Notes: generated by a model from the sequence alone, not told the origin. 64,000 bases of DNA from Neobacillus nitrireducens (GCF_030915405.1 NZ_CP133262.1:2294001-2358000); one strand, 5' to 3'. Shown: positions 34,932-44,392, counted from the stretch's first letter. Program-made: numbers and translations.

Positions 34932-36587
34932 GTGGACAATCACAATTCAAATTTTATTAAAGATATTATGATAAAAGATTTAGAATCCGGTAAGCACAGC
35001 AAAATCGTTACTCGGTTCCCGCCGGAGCCAAACGGTTATTTACATATTGGACATGCAAAATCGATCTTAATCAATTTCGGCTTAGCCGATGAGTTTAACG
35101 GACTGACCAATTTACGTTTTGATGATACCAATCCGTTAAAAGAAGATATCGAGTATGTTAACTCGATCAAAGAGGATGTAAAATGGTTAGGTTTTGAATG
35201 GGATAACTTATTATTTGCTTCCAATTATTTTGAAGAGATGTATAAACGCGCGGTTTTATTAATCAATAAAGGATTGGCCTATGTTGATGACCTATCAGCA
35301 GACGAAATTCGCGAATACCGTGGAACACTTACTGCGCCTGGGAAGAATAGCCCCTATCGCGATCGCTCCATTGAAGAAAACTTAGAATTATTTGAAAAAA
35401 TGAGAAGTGGAATGTACGATAACGGTCAAAAAGTCTTGCGGGCAAAGATTGATATGTCCTCACCAAATATCAATTTACGTGATCCCGTTATTTACCGAAT
35501 TGCACATGCAACCCATCATAATACGGGAGATAAATGGTGCATTTATCCGATGTATGCCTTTGCTCATCCACTCGAGGATGCGATTGAAGGGGTGACCCAT
35601 TCGATCTGTACGATTGAGTTTGAGGACCAACGTCCCCTTTATAATTGGATTGTTGAAAACTGTGAAATGGAGAGTGTCCCACAACAAATAGAATTTGGCC
35701 GCTTAAATGTAACCAATACTGTAATGAGCAAACGAAAGCTCAAACAGCTGGTTGACGAGGGCTTTGTTGATGGCTGGGATGATCCGCGTATGCCGACCAT
35801 TTCCGGAATGAGACGAAAAGGATTCACACCAGAATCGATCCGTGCGTTTGTTAGTGAAACCGGAGTTCATAAGGGTTCAGGCGCAGTTGATTCGCAAATG
35901 CTTGAACATTTTGTCCGGGAGGATTTGAAATTAAAAGCACCAAGGACGATGGGAGTCATCAACCCATTAAAGGTTGTGATTACGAATTATCCAGAAGGCC
36001 AAATTGAATTGCTGGATGCGGAAGTCAACCCAGAAAATCCTGAAATGGGCTCAAGGAAAATTCCATTCTCCCGTGAGATTTATATTGAACAAGATGACTT
36101 TATGGAAGAACCACCGAAAAAGTACTTCCGTCTGTTCCCTGGCAATGAGGTTCGCCTTAAAAATGCCTATTTCATTAAATGTGAAGAAGTAGTCAAAGAC
36201 CCAAATGGTAATGTCGTTGAACTACGCTGTACCTATGACCCTGAAACAAAAAGCGGTACAGGTTTTACGGGAAGAAAAGTAAAGGGCACGATCCATTGGG
36301 TCGAAGCTGCCCATGCAGTTCCTGCAGAATTCAGACTATATGAACCACTAATTTTGGATACAGCAGAAGATGCTGACGGAGTTGAAAAGTCCTTCCTTGA
36401 AAATGTTAATCCGAATTCACTTGAGGTGCTACAAGGCTTCGTGGAGCCAAACATGAAGGAAAGCAGGCCACAGGAAAAATTCCAATTCTTTAGACACGGC
36501 TACTTCAATGTCGATCCAAAACATACAACCGTCGATAAACTTGTATTTAATCGGATTGTTTCGTTAAAGAGTTCATTTAAAATATAA
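34932..36587 (+). CDS. glnS: Glutaminyl-tRNA synthetase
   Basis: A class I synthetase of about 551 residues with HIGH motif in [16 protein letters not shown], GlnRS-typical FDDTNP, and KMSKS-like VMSKRKL. A C-terminal beta-barrel anticodon-binding domain starts near residue 340. It resembles E. coli GlnRS throughout (NFI...DLESGKH...TRFPPEPNG). It charges tRNA-Gln directly. The GTG at 34932 has AGAGG 9 bases upstream and matches the E. coli N-terminus; the TTG at 34923 is an alternative. Most Bacillus lack this enzyme and use GatCAB instead, so it may have been acquired horizontally. Confidence 0.93.
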   Translation: MDNHNSNFIKDIMIKDLESGKHSKIVTRFPPEPNGYLHIGHAKSILINFGLADEFNGLTNLRFDDTNPLKEDIEYVNSIKEDVKWLGFEWDNLLFASNYFEEMYKRAVLLINKGLAYVDDLSADEIREYRGTLTAPGKNSPYRDRSIEENLELFEKMRSGMYDNGQKVLRAKIDMSSPNINLRDPVIYRIAHATHHNTGDKWCIYPMYAFAHPLEDAIEGVTHSICTIEFEDQRPLYNWIVENCEMESVPQQIEFGRLNVTNTVMSKRKLKQLVDEGFVDGWDDPRMPTISGMRRKGFTPESIRAFVSETGVHKGSGAVDSQMLEHFVREDLKLKAPRTMGVINPLKVVITNYPEGQIELLDAEVNPENPEMGSRKIPFSREIYIEQDDFMEEPPKKYFRLFPGNEVRLKNAYFIKCEEVVKDPNGNVVELRCTYDPETKSGTGFTGRKVKGTIHWVEAAHAVPAEFRLYEPLILDTAEDADGVEKSFLENVNPNSLEVLQGFVEPNMKESRPQEKFQFFRHGYFNVDPKHTTVDKLVFNRIVSLKSSFKI

Positions 36588-36592
36588 AGTGA

Positions 36593-36628
36593 AAGAACCA
36601 AGCGCATGAAAACGCTTGGTTCTTTTTT
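36593..36628. terminator. Terminator between glnS and the nre-like kinase gene
   Basis: Stem AAGAACCAAGCG / CGCTTGGTTCTT followed by six T on the plus strand. It serves the convergent glnS and probably the minus-strand operon too. Confidence 0.9.
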
Positions 36629-37688
36629 ATTCAGAAATTGAATCGGGTACTTCTAAGATAAGTTTGGTTCCTTGACCTGGTGAGGAGTTTATTAATAGTT
36701 CTCCGCCGACAGAACGAGCACGCTCATCCATACTGAACAAACCTACACCAAGGGATTGATTTTTAAAATCAAAACCTCTCCCTTTATCTTCAATCATTAC
36801 TCTGACTACATCATCCAACTCTCTAATCGTGACAGTTGCTTCAGTGACTTCTGCGTATTTCCGGATATTTGTTAGTGCCTCCTGAATGATTCGGTAAATC
36901 GTCAGCTCAATGCGGATGTTTAAGCGACGATTTAACACACACTCAAAATAGACATCAATATGATAATGATCAGAATAACGGGAAAGAAATGAGCGGATCG
37001 CCGGAACTAAACCTAGATCATCTAGCACGGACGGCCTCAGCTCCCATGAGATTTCGCGGATTTCTTCGATTAATTGGGTTGCTTCCAATTGCATCTGCTG
37101 CAAAAGCGGATGGTCCATTTCAGCTAGAAGGCGATTGATGGTAATCAAATGGCTATAAAGATTTTGACCGATGCCATCGTGTAAGTTTCTGGACAAGCGC
37201 TTCCGTTCGTCTTCTTGAACATTGATGATGGTAGTCATCATTTTTTGAAGTTCTCGTTCGACTCGCTTTCGCTCAGTAATTTCATAGCGAATCGCTAAGT
37301 ATTGGTACGGTTTTCCTCTTTCATTTAAAAAAGGAACAATTGTGGTATCCATCCAATAAAAGGTACCATCCTTAGCCTTGTTACAGATTTCACCCTTCCA
37401 AACTTCACCAGTTCCAATGGTTTTCCACATCTTATTAAAAAACGCCTTTGGATGGTAACTGGAATTTACAATTCGATGATCTTGTCCCAGTAGCTCTTCT
37501 CTTGAATATTTAGAGATATGACAAAATTGATCATTCACATATGTAATGATGCCCCGCGAATCTGTGATAGCAACGATAGATGATTCATCGAGGGCAAACT
37601 TTATGTCTACCAATTCTTGCAATGACCTTTTTAATTCTAACTCAAGGTTTGCGTGATTGTTTGCAGGCTGGTCCATTTCCTTTTCCAT
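36627..37688 (-). CDS. PAS-domain sensor histidine kinase (NreB-like output)
   Basis: A 353-residue soluble kinase. Coiled coil, PAS domain (residues about 30-140: [37 protein letters not shown]), PAC segment with [13 protein letters not shown], HisKA_3 ([21 protein letters not shown]), then HATPase ([21 protein letters not shown]). The CxxC-x7-CxxC iron-sulfur ligands of staphylococcal NreB are absent, so if it senses oxygen it does so differently; the PAS could bind haem or flavin. Last gene of the regulatory cassette; the upstream gene encodes a GAF protein. Confidence 0.82.
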   Translation of the reverse strand: MEKEMDQPANNHANLELELKRSLQELVDIKFALDESSIVAITDSRGIITYVNDQFCHISKYSREELLGQDHRIVNSSYHPKAFFNKMWKTIGTGEVWKGEICNKAKDGTFYWMDTTIVPFLNERGKPYQYLAIRYEITERKRVERELQKMMTTIINVQEDERKRLSRNLHDGIGQNLYSHLITINRLLAEMDHPLLQQMQLEATQLIEEIREISWELRPSVLDDLGLVPAIRSFLSRYSDHYHIDVYFECVLNRRLNIRIELTIYRIIQEALTNIRKYAEVTEATVTIRELDDVVRVMIEDKGRGFDFKNQSLGVGLFSMDERARSVGGELLINSSPGQGTKLILEVPDSISE

Positions 37689-37707
37689 TAGTATCCCCCT
37701 GCGCCTT

Positions 37708-38157
37708 TCATAGTTTCTGAGCCTTTAATATCTGTTCCAAGGATTGAGCGGCTTCACTTACCTGCTGCTGATCCTCTTCAGAAAACAAAGTGGTTTTTCT
37801 ATTCCCAATGAGCAAAACTCCTTTGGGAACATCATTGAAAAATAATGGGACGGCATAGGTAGAAACAAGTTTTTCAGCAAGCATAATTGGATGGTCAGTT
37901 ACTTTACCGATAACATCTTTTGGGAAATCCTTCATCAACATTGGACTTCCGCTTGAAATGATTTTCCCGGCAATCCCTTTTCCGAAACGGACCGTTATTC
38001 GTTTGTATTTATCATTCAAGTTGCCGCTTGCATAATGCCACCTAACATCCGGGCCCACTTCATTTTGCATGGCTAGCGCAACAAAGTCACACCCAACATT
38101 CGCCATCAGCCGGTCGCACATCAGGGTAACCGCTTGGAGTTCCTTAATCTCTTTCAT
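37708..38157 (-). CDS. GAF-domain protein (NreA-like)
   Basis: A 149-residue single GAF domain ([58 protein letters not shown], then [20 protein letters not shown]). In staphylococci NreA is a GAF nitrate receptor that controls the NreB kinase. Size, fold and its place between regulator and kinase genes match that. Nitrate binding is inferred, not visible. Confidence 0.7.
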   Translation of the reverse strand: MKEIKELQAVTLMCDRLMANVGCDFVALAMQNEVGPDVRWHYASGNLNDKYKRITVRFGKGIAGKIISSGSPMLMKDFPKDVIGKVTDHPIMLAEKLVSTYAVPLFFNDVPKGVLLIGNRKTTLFSEEDQQQVSEAAQSLEQILKAQKL

Positions 38158-38172
38158 CCCATATAATTCTCC

Positions 38173-38826
38173 TTAGATACCATAACCTAATAGGCCTTTT
38201 CTAACGGCATATTCCACTAACTCAGGTCTGGTTTTCATTTGAAGTTTTTCCATCAAGTTTCCTTTATGGGTCTCAACCGTTTTAACACTTATAACCAGTT
38301 GTTCTGCTATTTCTTTATTAGAATAGCCCTTTGCAATCAATGTGAGAACTTCTTTCTCCCGGTCTGATAATAGATTGTACGTATCATTTCCATCATTTTT
38401 AACGCTGCCCAAATATTCCTCCATTAACCGTTTCGTTGCTGATGGATGAAGATAGGCATCCCCATTTGCAACTGATTCAATCGCTGACATTAGTTCATCA
38501 TGTGGGGCACTTTTTAAAATGCAACCTGAAGCTCCCCCTTGAATGGCTCGAAAAAGGTATTCCTCATCGTCATGCATCGTGAGAATCAAGATGTTTATTT
38601 CTGGCTTTAGCTTTTTTAATTCGGTTGTTGCGGATAATCCATCTTTTCCATGTGGCATACTTAAATCCATAACAACCACATCAGGTTTTAACTTTAATGC
38701 CTTTTTGATTCCTTCATTACCTTCTGACGCTTCACCAATTACTTCCATTTCGGGATTTGTATTCAACAGCATTTTCAAACCCATTCTAACTACGGCATGA
38801 TCATCAACCAACAGGATCTTTATCAC
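38173..38826 (-). CDS. NarL-family response regulator (NreC-like)
   Basis: A 217-residue regulator: receiver domain with LVDDHAVVRMGL, phospho-acceptor Asp in VVMDLSMPHG and Lys in CILKSAPHDE; LuxR-type DNA-binding domain (LSDREKEVLTLIAKGYSNKEIAEQLVISVKTVETHKGNLMEKL). The start is GTG at 38826 with GGGGAG 6 bases upstream. Partner of one or both kinases in this cassette. A likely target is the Mo/Rieske operon just upstream, whose promoter region has GGG/CCC inverted repeats. Confidence 0.85.
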   Translation of the reverse strand: MIKILLVDDHAVVRMGLKMLLNTNPEMEVIGEASEGNEGIKKALKLKPDVVVMDLSMPHGKDGLSATTELKKLKPEINILILTMHDDEEYLFRAIQGGASGCILKSAPHDELMSAIESVANGDAYLHPSATKRLMEEYLGSVKNDGNDTYNLLSDREKEVLTLIAKGYSNKEIAEQLVISVKTVETHKGNLMEKLQMKTRPELVEYAVRKGLLGYGI

Positions 38827-38839
38827 TCTTAACTCCCCT

Positions 38840-39505
38840 TTACTCCCTACTTACTAACGGAAGGGATAGCACTATCGATGTTCCTTCTCCTATTTTAGAT
38901 GAAATGTGACACTGTCCGCCAGTTAGAAGCATTCGTTCTTTCATGGCCGCAAGACCGTAAGAGGGATTTATATTGTCTTGTCCATCAGGGTGGAAACCTT
39001 TGCCGAAATCATCAATAGTAATTTTCAAATCTTTCTCAGACCAGAAAAAGTTAATATTAACATTGGATGTATCTGCATACTTGGCAATATTAGCAAGGGC
39101 TTCCTGGCATACTCGAAATACCGTGATCCTATTTTTTTCTGATATCCACTTTTCTTCTCCGATAGAATCTAAATCCACAAGGATCCCAAACGTAGATGTA
39201 TATAACTTAATATAGCTCTTGATGGCCGGCAGTAAACCAAGTGTTGTCAGTGTAGGAGGATGCAATTCAACCGAGAGCAGCCTAATTTCTTGGATGGTCT
39301 TTTCAATCAACTGAGACATTTCGCGGACATAATTTTTCATAGGCAGCTCTTTTGCACCAGATTCGATAAACTGTAAACCGGTAAAAATACTGTATAAATT
39401 TTGTCCGACACCTTCGTGAAGTTCTAAGGCAATCCGCTTTATTTCTTCCTCTTGGGAATGAATAATATAAGAACTTATATGTTGTTTTGAATTTAATGAA
39501 TCCAT
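38840..39505 (-). CDS. Short soluble histidine kinase (HisKA_3)
   Basis: 221 residues with almost no input domain: HisKA_3 box near residue 20 (EEIKRIALELHEGVGQNLYSIFTGLQFIESG) and a HATPase domain (ITIDDFGKGFHPDG, GLAAMKERM). GGAGGTGCGGG precedes the ATG. Presumably it needs a partner for sensing, such as the GAF protein two genes downstream. Two kinases with one response regulator is unusual for an Nre-type locus. A terminator lies directly before its ribosome site. Confidence 0.83.
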   Translation of the reverse strand: MDSLNSKQHISSYIIHSQEEEIKRIALELHEGVGQNLYSIFTGLQFIESGAKELPMKNYVREMSQLIEKTIQEIRLLSVELHPPTLTTLGLLPAIKSYIKLYTSTFGILVDLDSIGEEKWISEKNRITVFRVCQEALANIAKYADTSNVNINFFWSEKDLKITIDDFGKGFHPDGQDNINPSYGLAAMKERMLLTGGQCHISSKIGEGTSIVLSLPLVSRE

Positions 39506-39524
39506 CCCGCACCTCCAATTATAA

Positions 39525-39565
39525 AAAAAGGCAGGTTCTTGTTAGAAGACCTGGACCTTTTTTAC
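39525..39565 (-). terminator. Terminator between the Mo operon and the kinase cassette
   Basis: On the minus strand the arms CAGGTCTTCT / AGAACCTG are flanked by A and seven T. It overlaps the end of the 95-residue gene and stops six bases short of the next ribosome site, so read-through may feed the regulatory genes. Confidence 0.7.
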
Positions 39566-39829
39566 AGTATATGTTAAGCCGCTCTCCGAATCAAAAGCCG
39601 ACCAATATCCTTCCGACTGACTGAGACTGACTCGACTATTTAGCGGTACAGCAAGAAAATAAAAATCATCAAAATATAAGCGAATATGGGTTTTATCTGG
39701 ACAAAACTGTACCTTCTTGATGGTTTTCTGTACAATAGGGGCCTGGTCTCCACCATCCCCATCTTGAATAGCAATCGCAACAGGTTCACCAACAAAAGTA
39801 TTCAAGTCTTCTAATTTAATGAGTTCCAC
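39542..39829 (-). CDS. Hypothetical protein of the Mo/Rieske operon (95 residues)
   Basis: A small soluble, beta-rich protein (VGEPVAIAIQDGDGGDQAPIVQKTIKKVQFCPDKTHIRLYFDDFYFLAVPLNSRVSLSQSEGYW). GTG start with GAGAGG upstream, overlapping the previous gene by 14 bases. No family recognised. It is last in an operon with a molybdenum oxidoreductase, so a role in assembly, chaperoning or gene-specific regulation is possible. Confidence 0.6.
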   Translation of the reverse strand: MELIKLEDLNTFVGEPVAIAIQDGDGGDQAPIVQKTIKKVQFCPDKTHIRLYFDDFYFLAVPLNSRVSLSQSEGYWSAFDSESGLTYTVKKVQVF

Positions 39830-40133
39830 AGCTGTTACATCCTCTCTTCACCGGATAGATGAACATCTTATAGCCCTGCAAATATTCCCAAAACTTCTCG
39901 CCGGCGTTTTCCTCGATGAATTGAATCGTTTCTTCTTCCGAACTCCAGTCACTCATTCCCTTCACTTCCGCAATGACCATTTCCGCACCATCAATTGACT
40001 TCTTTTCAAGAAACCAATTTAACCGTTTTTTTGCAAAGGTATTCTTCAATAACTCATCAATTTCTGCGGAAAAATCACCAGCCTCTGGGCGGACAAAACA
40101 AAAGTCAATATAGGTCTCACTAGTCATGGACAT
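39816..40133 (-). CDS. Hypothetical protein of the Mo/Rieske operon (105 residues)
   Basis: A soluble acidic protein (FCFVRPEAGDFSAEIDELLKNTFAKKRLNWFLEKKSIDGAEMVIAEVKGMSDWSSEEE) ending RGCNSCGTH, a CxxC that could bind metal or take part in thiol chemistry. It overlaps both neighbours. Not a recognised TorD/NarJ chaperone, although it holds the place where such a chaperone would be expected. Confidence 0.6.
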   Translation of the reverse strand: MSMTSETYIDFCFVRPEAGDFSAEIDELLKNTFAKKRLNWFLEKKSIDGAEMVIAEVKGMSDWSSEEETIQFIEENAGEKFWEYLQGYKMFIYPVKRGCNSCGTH

Positions 40134-40311
40134 TCACACCTTTTTTATAGATAAGGAATGCGACTGGAAATAAAATAACATTGATGACCGCAGCGATGAT
40201 GGTATTTGAGTAATTTTCATAGAAATATTGATGTACCATATATTGAGTGAAAATAATATTTAACATCAACACCACAAGTAGTAACGCAACAGGCAGATAA
40301 CTACGCTTCAT
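40120..40311 (-). CDS. Small two-helix membrane protein
   Basis: 63 residues with two transmembrane helices (VALLLVVLMLNIIFTQYMV and IIAAVINVILFPVAFLIYKK). The ATG lies inside the end of the Rieske gene and the stop overlaps the next start by 14 bases. Function unknown; it could be a membrane anchor or assembly subunit of the complex. Confidence 0.65.
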   Translation of the reverse strand: MKRSYLPVALLLVVLMLNIIFTQYMVHQYFYENYSNTIIAAVINVILFPVAFLIYKKGVNVHD

Positions 40312-40825
40312 AACGTTTCACCCCTACTGCATATACTGCATCATTTTCAACCTTTACATAAATTTCAGGAAGCGGACGGCGCGGTGGTCCAGCAATTGGT
40401 GCACCAGTTTCCACATCGAATTTCCCGTGATGGCAAGGACACAGCATTTCACCTTCATCCTTTTTCCAAAACACAGGGCATCTTAGGTGGGTACAGGCAT
40501 TTTGGTATGCAACGTATTTCGTTTCCGATAATCTAATTAAAATCGCACTGTCATGCTCACCCGGAAAGGCAAAGTCAACGGCGTCTCCGATTGGTAGCGC
40601 TTTGACATCGGTAATTTTATGCTTTGGATATTTTTTATCTCCCAATCCCGATAATTCTTTCGCAGCCAAGGCTCCCCAGGGAAGTGAGGAAACAGCAAAT
40701 ACTCCTGCCGCACCCACCAGTGTTTTCATAAAGCCGCGACGGTCAAGCTTTCTTTCATTATTTCGGTTTATATTATGTGTGTAATTATCTTCATTGAATG
40801 GGATTTTATTATTTTTATCGGTCAT
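40301..40825 (-). CDS. Rieske [2Fe-2S] protein with twin-arginine signal
   Basis: 174 residues. The N-terminal Tat signal LDRRGFMKTLVGAAGVFAVSSLPWGALA predicts export of the folded protein, anchored or released outside the membrane. The Rieske domain has both ligand pairs, CTHLRCP and CPCHHGKF. It resembles QcrA-type and arsenite-oxidase-type Rieske subunits. In this operon it probably passes electrons between the quinol pool or membrane subunit and the Fe-S/Mo subunits. TTAGGAGGG precedes the ATG. Confidence 0.88.
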   Translation of the reverse strand: MTDKNNKIPFNEDNYTHNINRNNERKLDRRGFMKTLVGAAGVFAVSSLPWGALAAKELSGLGDKKYPKHKITDVKALPIGDAVDFAFPGEHDSAILIRLSETKYVAYQNACTHLRCPVFWKKDEGEMLCPCHHGKFDVETGAPIAGPPRRPLPEIYVKVENDAVYAVGVKRYEA

Positions 40826-40836
40826 GCGAATCCCTC

Positions 40837-41397
40837 CTAAAACAATTTAGTGACGCCCTGCAGGATACCAGGAAGATTCACTTTTACATTGGTTTCGCCT
40901 TCTAAGTAAGGCATACTTGTTACCCATTTACCGTTATCTAGGTTAAATTGCTTTTGTTTGGCTTCAATTTCTTCATCTGTCAACCATTGCAAGGTATTAG
41001 ACGGGCACACACTCGCACACATTGGCGGGATGCCATCCTTGGTACGGTCAATACATAGGTCGCACTTGTACATTAAATTTTGCTCAGTATCAAACTTCGG
41101 TATTCCATATGGGCAAGCAATCGTACAGTTTTGGCAGCCAATACATTTTTCAACAAGCGCCGAAAGCACCGCTCCTGTTTCGTGAATTTGGATCGCCTGT
41201 GCTGGACAGCTTCTCGCACAAGCTGGGTTCACACAATGAAGGCACATAAGAGGCATGGTTTGACGGTTAACAAGCGGGTTAACGTCGTAAACATAGTTAC
41301 GGTTACGTTCCTCATGCCCACCGCACTGTGTACAAGCCGCTAAACAAGAACGGCACCCTATACAGTTTTCAAGTTCAAGATATAGCCTCTTTTTCAT
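40837..41397 (-). CDS. 4Fe-4S ferredoxin subunit (FdhB/NrfC/DmsB-like)
   Basis: 186 residues with four cysteine clusters: CIGCRSCLAACTQCGGH, CLHCVNPACARSCP, CIGCQNCTIACPYG and CDLCIDRTKDGIPPMCASVCP, enough for four 4Fe-4S centres. This is the standard electron-transfer subunit of Mo-bisPGD enzymes. No signal peptide, so it faces the cytoplasm. Its ATG directly follows the TAA of the catalytic subunit. Confidence 0.9.
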   Translation of the reverse strand: MKKRLYLELENCIGCRSCLAACTQCGGHEERNRNYVYDVNPLVNRQTMPLMCLHCVNPACARSCPAQAIQIHETGAVLSALVEKCIGCQNCTIACPYGIPKFDTEQNLMYKCDLCIDRTKDGIPPMCASVCPSNTLQWLTDEEIEAKQKQFNLDNGKWVTSMPYLEGETNVKVNLPGILQGVTKLF

Positions 41398-43566
41398 TTA
41401 CTGCACCTTCTTCATTTCTAGTTTTTCTATCTGTGCGGCACACGCTTTGAATTCCGGCATCCGTGACATCGGGTCAAGCGCGGCAATTGTTAATAGATTA
41501 ATAGATTTATCGTGGCCAAAATGGTAGGGAACGAATACAGTATCTTTTCGAATCGCTTCCGTGATTTTGACTTTATATTCAGCCTCACCTCTACGGGTAA
41601 ACAGGCGCACAAACTCTTCATGTTCAATGTTATATTTTGCAGCCGTTTCTGGATGCACTTCTACATACGGCTCTGGGCACATATCTCGTAAAAACTGAAT
41701 CCGGCGAGTTTGATTCCCAGAAAGATAATGGTAGACGACACGTCCGGTGGTTAAGCGCAATGGATATTCTTGATCCGGTTCTTCAGCGGGTGGACGGTAT
41801 GGAAGTGCACATATTTTAGCTTTCCCATCTGGATGATAGAACTTTTTATCTAAGAACATATGTGGTGTTCCTTCGTCGGCTTCATCTTTACAAGGCCAAA
41901 ACACACCATCTTGTTTGTCGATTTTATCCCAAGTGGCCCCGTAATAATCAGCGTAGCCACCCTTAGAAGCTAAACGGAATTCGTCTGCCACGTCTCTTGC
42001 TGTTTTCAAATGAGAGAAATATTTCCCTCTTCCAAGGTATTCTGCAAGCTCTGCTTGAATCTGCCAATCAGGTTTTGATTCACCAAGCGGCTCTTGAGCT
42101 TTATTGATTTTTATGATCCGTCCTTCTAGGTTTGTAACTGTTCCTTCATCTTCTGACCACGTAACTGTTGGAAGTATAACATCGGCAAATTCAGCTGATT
42201 CAGAAAGATAGAAGTCTGCACAAACCATGAAATCTAAACCCTTCATAGCTTTGCGGACAAAGTTTAAGTTTGGTGCAGATACTGCTGGATTTGAACAGAG
42301 CAAATACATAGCTCGGATTGTTTTTTGTTCCATTAATTCAAACATTTCGTAAGCAGACACACCTGGCTGAGGCATTTCTTCTGGAGTAATTCCCCAAACC
42401 TGACATACTTCTTCAACGTGTTTCGGATTCGTAAGTTTACGGTAGCCCGGAAGTAAGTCTGACTTTTGACCATGTTCACGGCCGCCTTGACCGTTTCCTT
42501 GACCTGTAAAAGTAGCAACCCCTGATTTTGGACGGCCAATTTTCCCAGTTACTAATGCCATGTTTGTGTAAGCCGATACGTTGTCGACCCCTTTATGCTG
42601 CTGCTCGATCCCGCGGGCAAACATTACAACAGCATTTGGTGCTTTTCCGTAAATTTCAGCGGCACGAATGATCTTTTCAGGTGCAACGCCAGTAATTTCA
42701 CTTGTATATTCTGGTGTAAATTCCTTTACTAATTCTTTGGTTTCTTCAAAGCCATTTGTATGATTATTTACAAATTCTTCATCGGCATAGCCGTTTTGAA
42801 TTAGTAAATTTAATATTCCGTTTGCAAGTGCAAGGTCTGTTCCTGGTCTTAAATCTAAGTGAACATCTGCCCTTCTGGCAATTGGTGTTTCACGAGGGTC
42901 TGCTACAATTAAGTAACCTCCCCTTTCCTGGACGGCCCACACTCGGAACATCGAAGTTGGGTGACACTCTGCTGTATTGCTTCCTGCAATAAACAAACAA
43001 TCTGTTTCATGAAGATCTGTCCAAGGTAATGTTGAACCGCGGTCAACTCCAAAAGAACGGAGGAAGCCACCAGCTGCACTCGACATACAGAAACGGCCGT
43101 TATAGTCGATATAGCGAGTTTGCATCGCAACCCTTGCAAACTTCCCAGTTAAATAACATTTTTCATTGGTCATTGATACACCACTGAAGACCGATAAACT
43201 ATCTTTTCCGTATTTGCTCTGAAGTTCAGCAAACTTTTTCGCAATTAGGCTGTAAGCTTCATCCCAGGTTGCTTCACGGAATCCTTCTTTTGTACCCTTT
43301 AGTGAGGCATCATCCCGGATTAATGGTTTCAAGATTCGATCATCATGGTTTGTTTGCTGGTACGCAGTAACCCCTTTCGGACACATTTTTCCGACGGTAA
43401 CTGGCCAATCATAACGAGGCTCTACCCCGATTATTTTATTTGTTTTTGTATTTACACGTAAATTCATCCCGCATTGCATTCCACAATAGCTGCAGTGCGT
43501 TTTAACGAGTGTTTCATTTGGATGACGTAGATTCTCTATCTCCTTGAAAAACTTATCCCTTTGCAT
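41398..43566 (-). CDS. Molybdopterin (Mo-bisPGD) oxidoreductase, Nap/Nas nitrate-reductase-like catalytic subunit
   Basis: 722 residues from the ATG at 43566, which has AAGGAGG 9 bases upstream; the longer frame to 43722 lies inside the upstream gene. N-terminal [4Fe-4S] site at Cys25, Cys28, Cys32 and Cys62 (THCSYCGMQCGMN, GKMCPKG). The Mo ligand is probably Cys160 in NGRFCMSSAAGGFLRSFG, as in Nap/Nas enzymes, not Sec/Cys of formate dehydrogenase. GQGNGQGGREHGQ also matches Nas/Nap. No Tat signal, so it should be cytoplasmic. Nitrate is the best guess for substrate; other oxyanions or formate cannot be excluded. Confidence 0.88.
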   Translation of the reverse strand: MQRDKFFKEIENLRHPNETLVKTHCSYCGMQCGMNLRVNTKTNKIIGVEPRYDWPVTVGKMCPKGVTAYQQTNHDDRILKPLIRDDASLKGTKEGFREATWDEAYSLIAKKFAELQSKYGKDSLSVFSGVSMTNEKCYLTGKFARVAMQTRYIDYNGRFCMSSAAGGFLRSFGVDRGSTLPWTDLHETDCLFIAGSNTAECHPTSMFRVWAVQERGGYLIVADPRETPIARRADVHLDLRPGTDLALANGILNLLIQNGYADEEFVNNHTNGFEETKELVKEFTPEYTSEITGVAPEKIIRAAEIYGKAPNAVVMFARGIEQQHKGVDNVSAYTNMALVTGKIGRPKSGVATFTGQGNGQGGREHGQKSDLLPGYRKLTNPKHVEEVCQVWGITPEEMPQPGVSAYEMFELMEQKTIRAMYLLCSNPAVSAPNLNFVRKAMKGLDFMVCADFYLSESAEFADVILPTVTWSEDEGTVTNLEGRIIKINKAQEPLGESKPDWQIQAELAEYLGRGKYFSHLKTARDVADEFRLASKGGYADYYGATWDKIDKQDGVFWPCKDEADEGTPHMFLDKKFYHPDGKAKICALPYRPPAEEPDQEYPLRLTTGRVVYHYLSGNQTRRIQFLRDMCPEPYVEVHPETAAKYNIEHEEFVRLFTRRGEAEYKVKITEAIRKDTVFVPYHFGHDKSINLLTIAALDPMSRMPEFKACAAQIEKLEMKKVQ

Positions 43567-44392
43567 TCTGGTTTGCCTCCTTGACTTTAACTTGATGTGT
43601 TGCGAAGCCTGAGAATCTAGAGATTCTATATTTTCTGCGACATGGCAGGCATAGCTCTGCAAGATTAAAACCATCCTGCATGTTGAATTCCATTTCATTA
43701 ACACCCAATACTTGGATGACATCGTTTGACTGTTCTACAGAGACAAAATGATCTCCGCACACTTTACATTCTTTCATGTGCTGCTCACCATAATGTTCAC
43801 GGTAGTTTCTAGCAAATACGCTCATTGGACGGAATGGAATATGCGCTAGCTTTCCAAATGGTAAATAAATTAATGTTACGATCACAGAAAATTGGTGAAT
43901 CAGTGACATTTGCGGCTGCATCCAGCCATGCAGGACAATATTTTGGAAAGTTAATAATAGTCCAGTAATCGAAATAAATAACAATAAGTATAGCGGTAAA
44001 AAATCATACATGAATTTTTGTTCTGCTCTCGCCTGCATATTACTTAAGCGGCGGTAAAGCGCCATGCACACACCCGCAGTCACCATAATTGCTGCGATAT
44101 TTAGTGCATTATAGGAGAACCAGGCAATAATTCCTTCGGCTTTGACATTCATTACGTTCATTCCGAATAACACAATTGTATAGTATCCATTATCCTCCAT
44201 CGTAAAATACATCCAGCTGAACACAAGCGGGAAAGTTACCAAGCAAGCGAGGACACAGCCCCAGCCGATTAGAATATGCTGTACCCACCGGTAAAGCCCG
44301 CGATTTCGAATAAAATCGTAAATAGCTAAATGATTAACAGCTGTTTTCGGTGTACTTTTTCGAAATAAAAGCTTTAAGCCCTTTTTGATCAT
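43553..44392 (-). CDS. Membrane subunit, NarI-like, with C-terminal CxxC/CxxC segment
   Basis: 279 residues from the ATG at 44392 (ATGA overlap with the upstream gene). Five transmembrane helices with candidate haem-b histidines (WVQHILIGWG, VLHGWMQ, LIHQFSVI, GKLAHIPFRP), reminiscent of NarI and related quinol oxidising subunits. The soluble C-terminal tail has CKVCGDHF and CLPCRRKY, a zinc- or iron-binding knuckle not seen in NarI. Likely the quinone-reactive anchor of the complex. Confidence 0.75.
   Translation of the reverse strand: MIKKGLKLLFRKSTPKTAVNHLAIYDFIRNRGLYRWVQHILIGWGCVLACLVTFPLVFSWMYFTMEDNGYYTIVLFGMNVMNVKAEGIIAWFSYNALNIAAIMVTAGVCMALYRRLSNMQARAEQKFMYDFLPLYLLLFISITGLLLTFQNIVLHGWMQPQMSLIHQFSVIVTLIYLPFGKLAHIPFRPMSVFARNYREHYGEQHMKECKVCGDHFVSVEQSNDVIQVLGVNEMEFNMQDGFNLAELCLPCRRKYRISRFSGFATHQVKVKEANQNAKG

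Noticed and set aside
43567..43722. Longer N-terminus of the molybdoenzyme (52 extra residues)
   Set aside because: The stretch lies within the NarI-like gene, looks unlike the family, and the ATG at 43566 has an excellent ribosome site.
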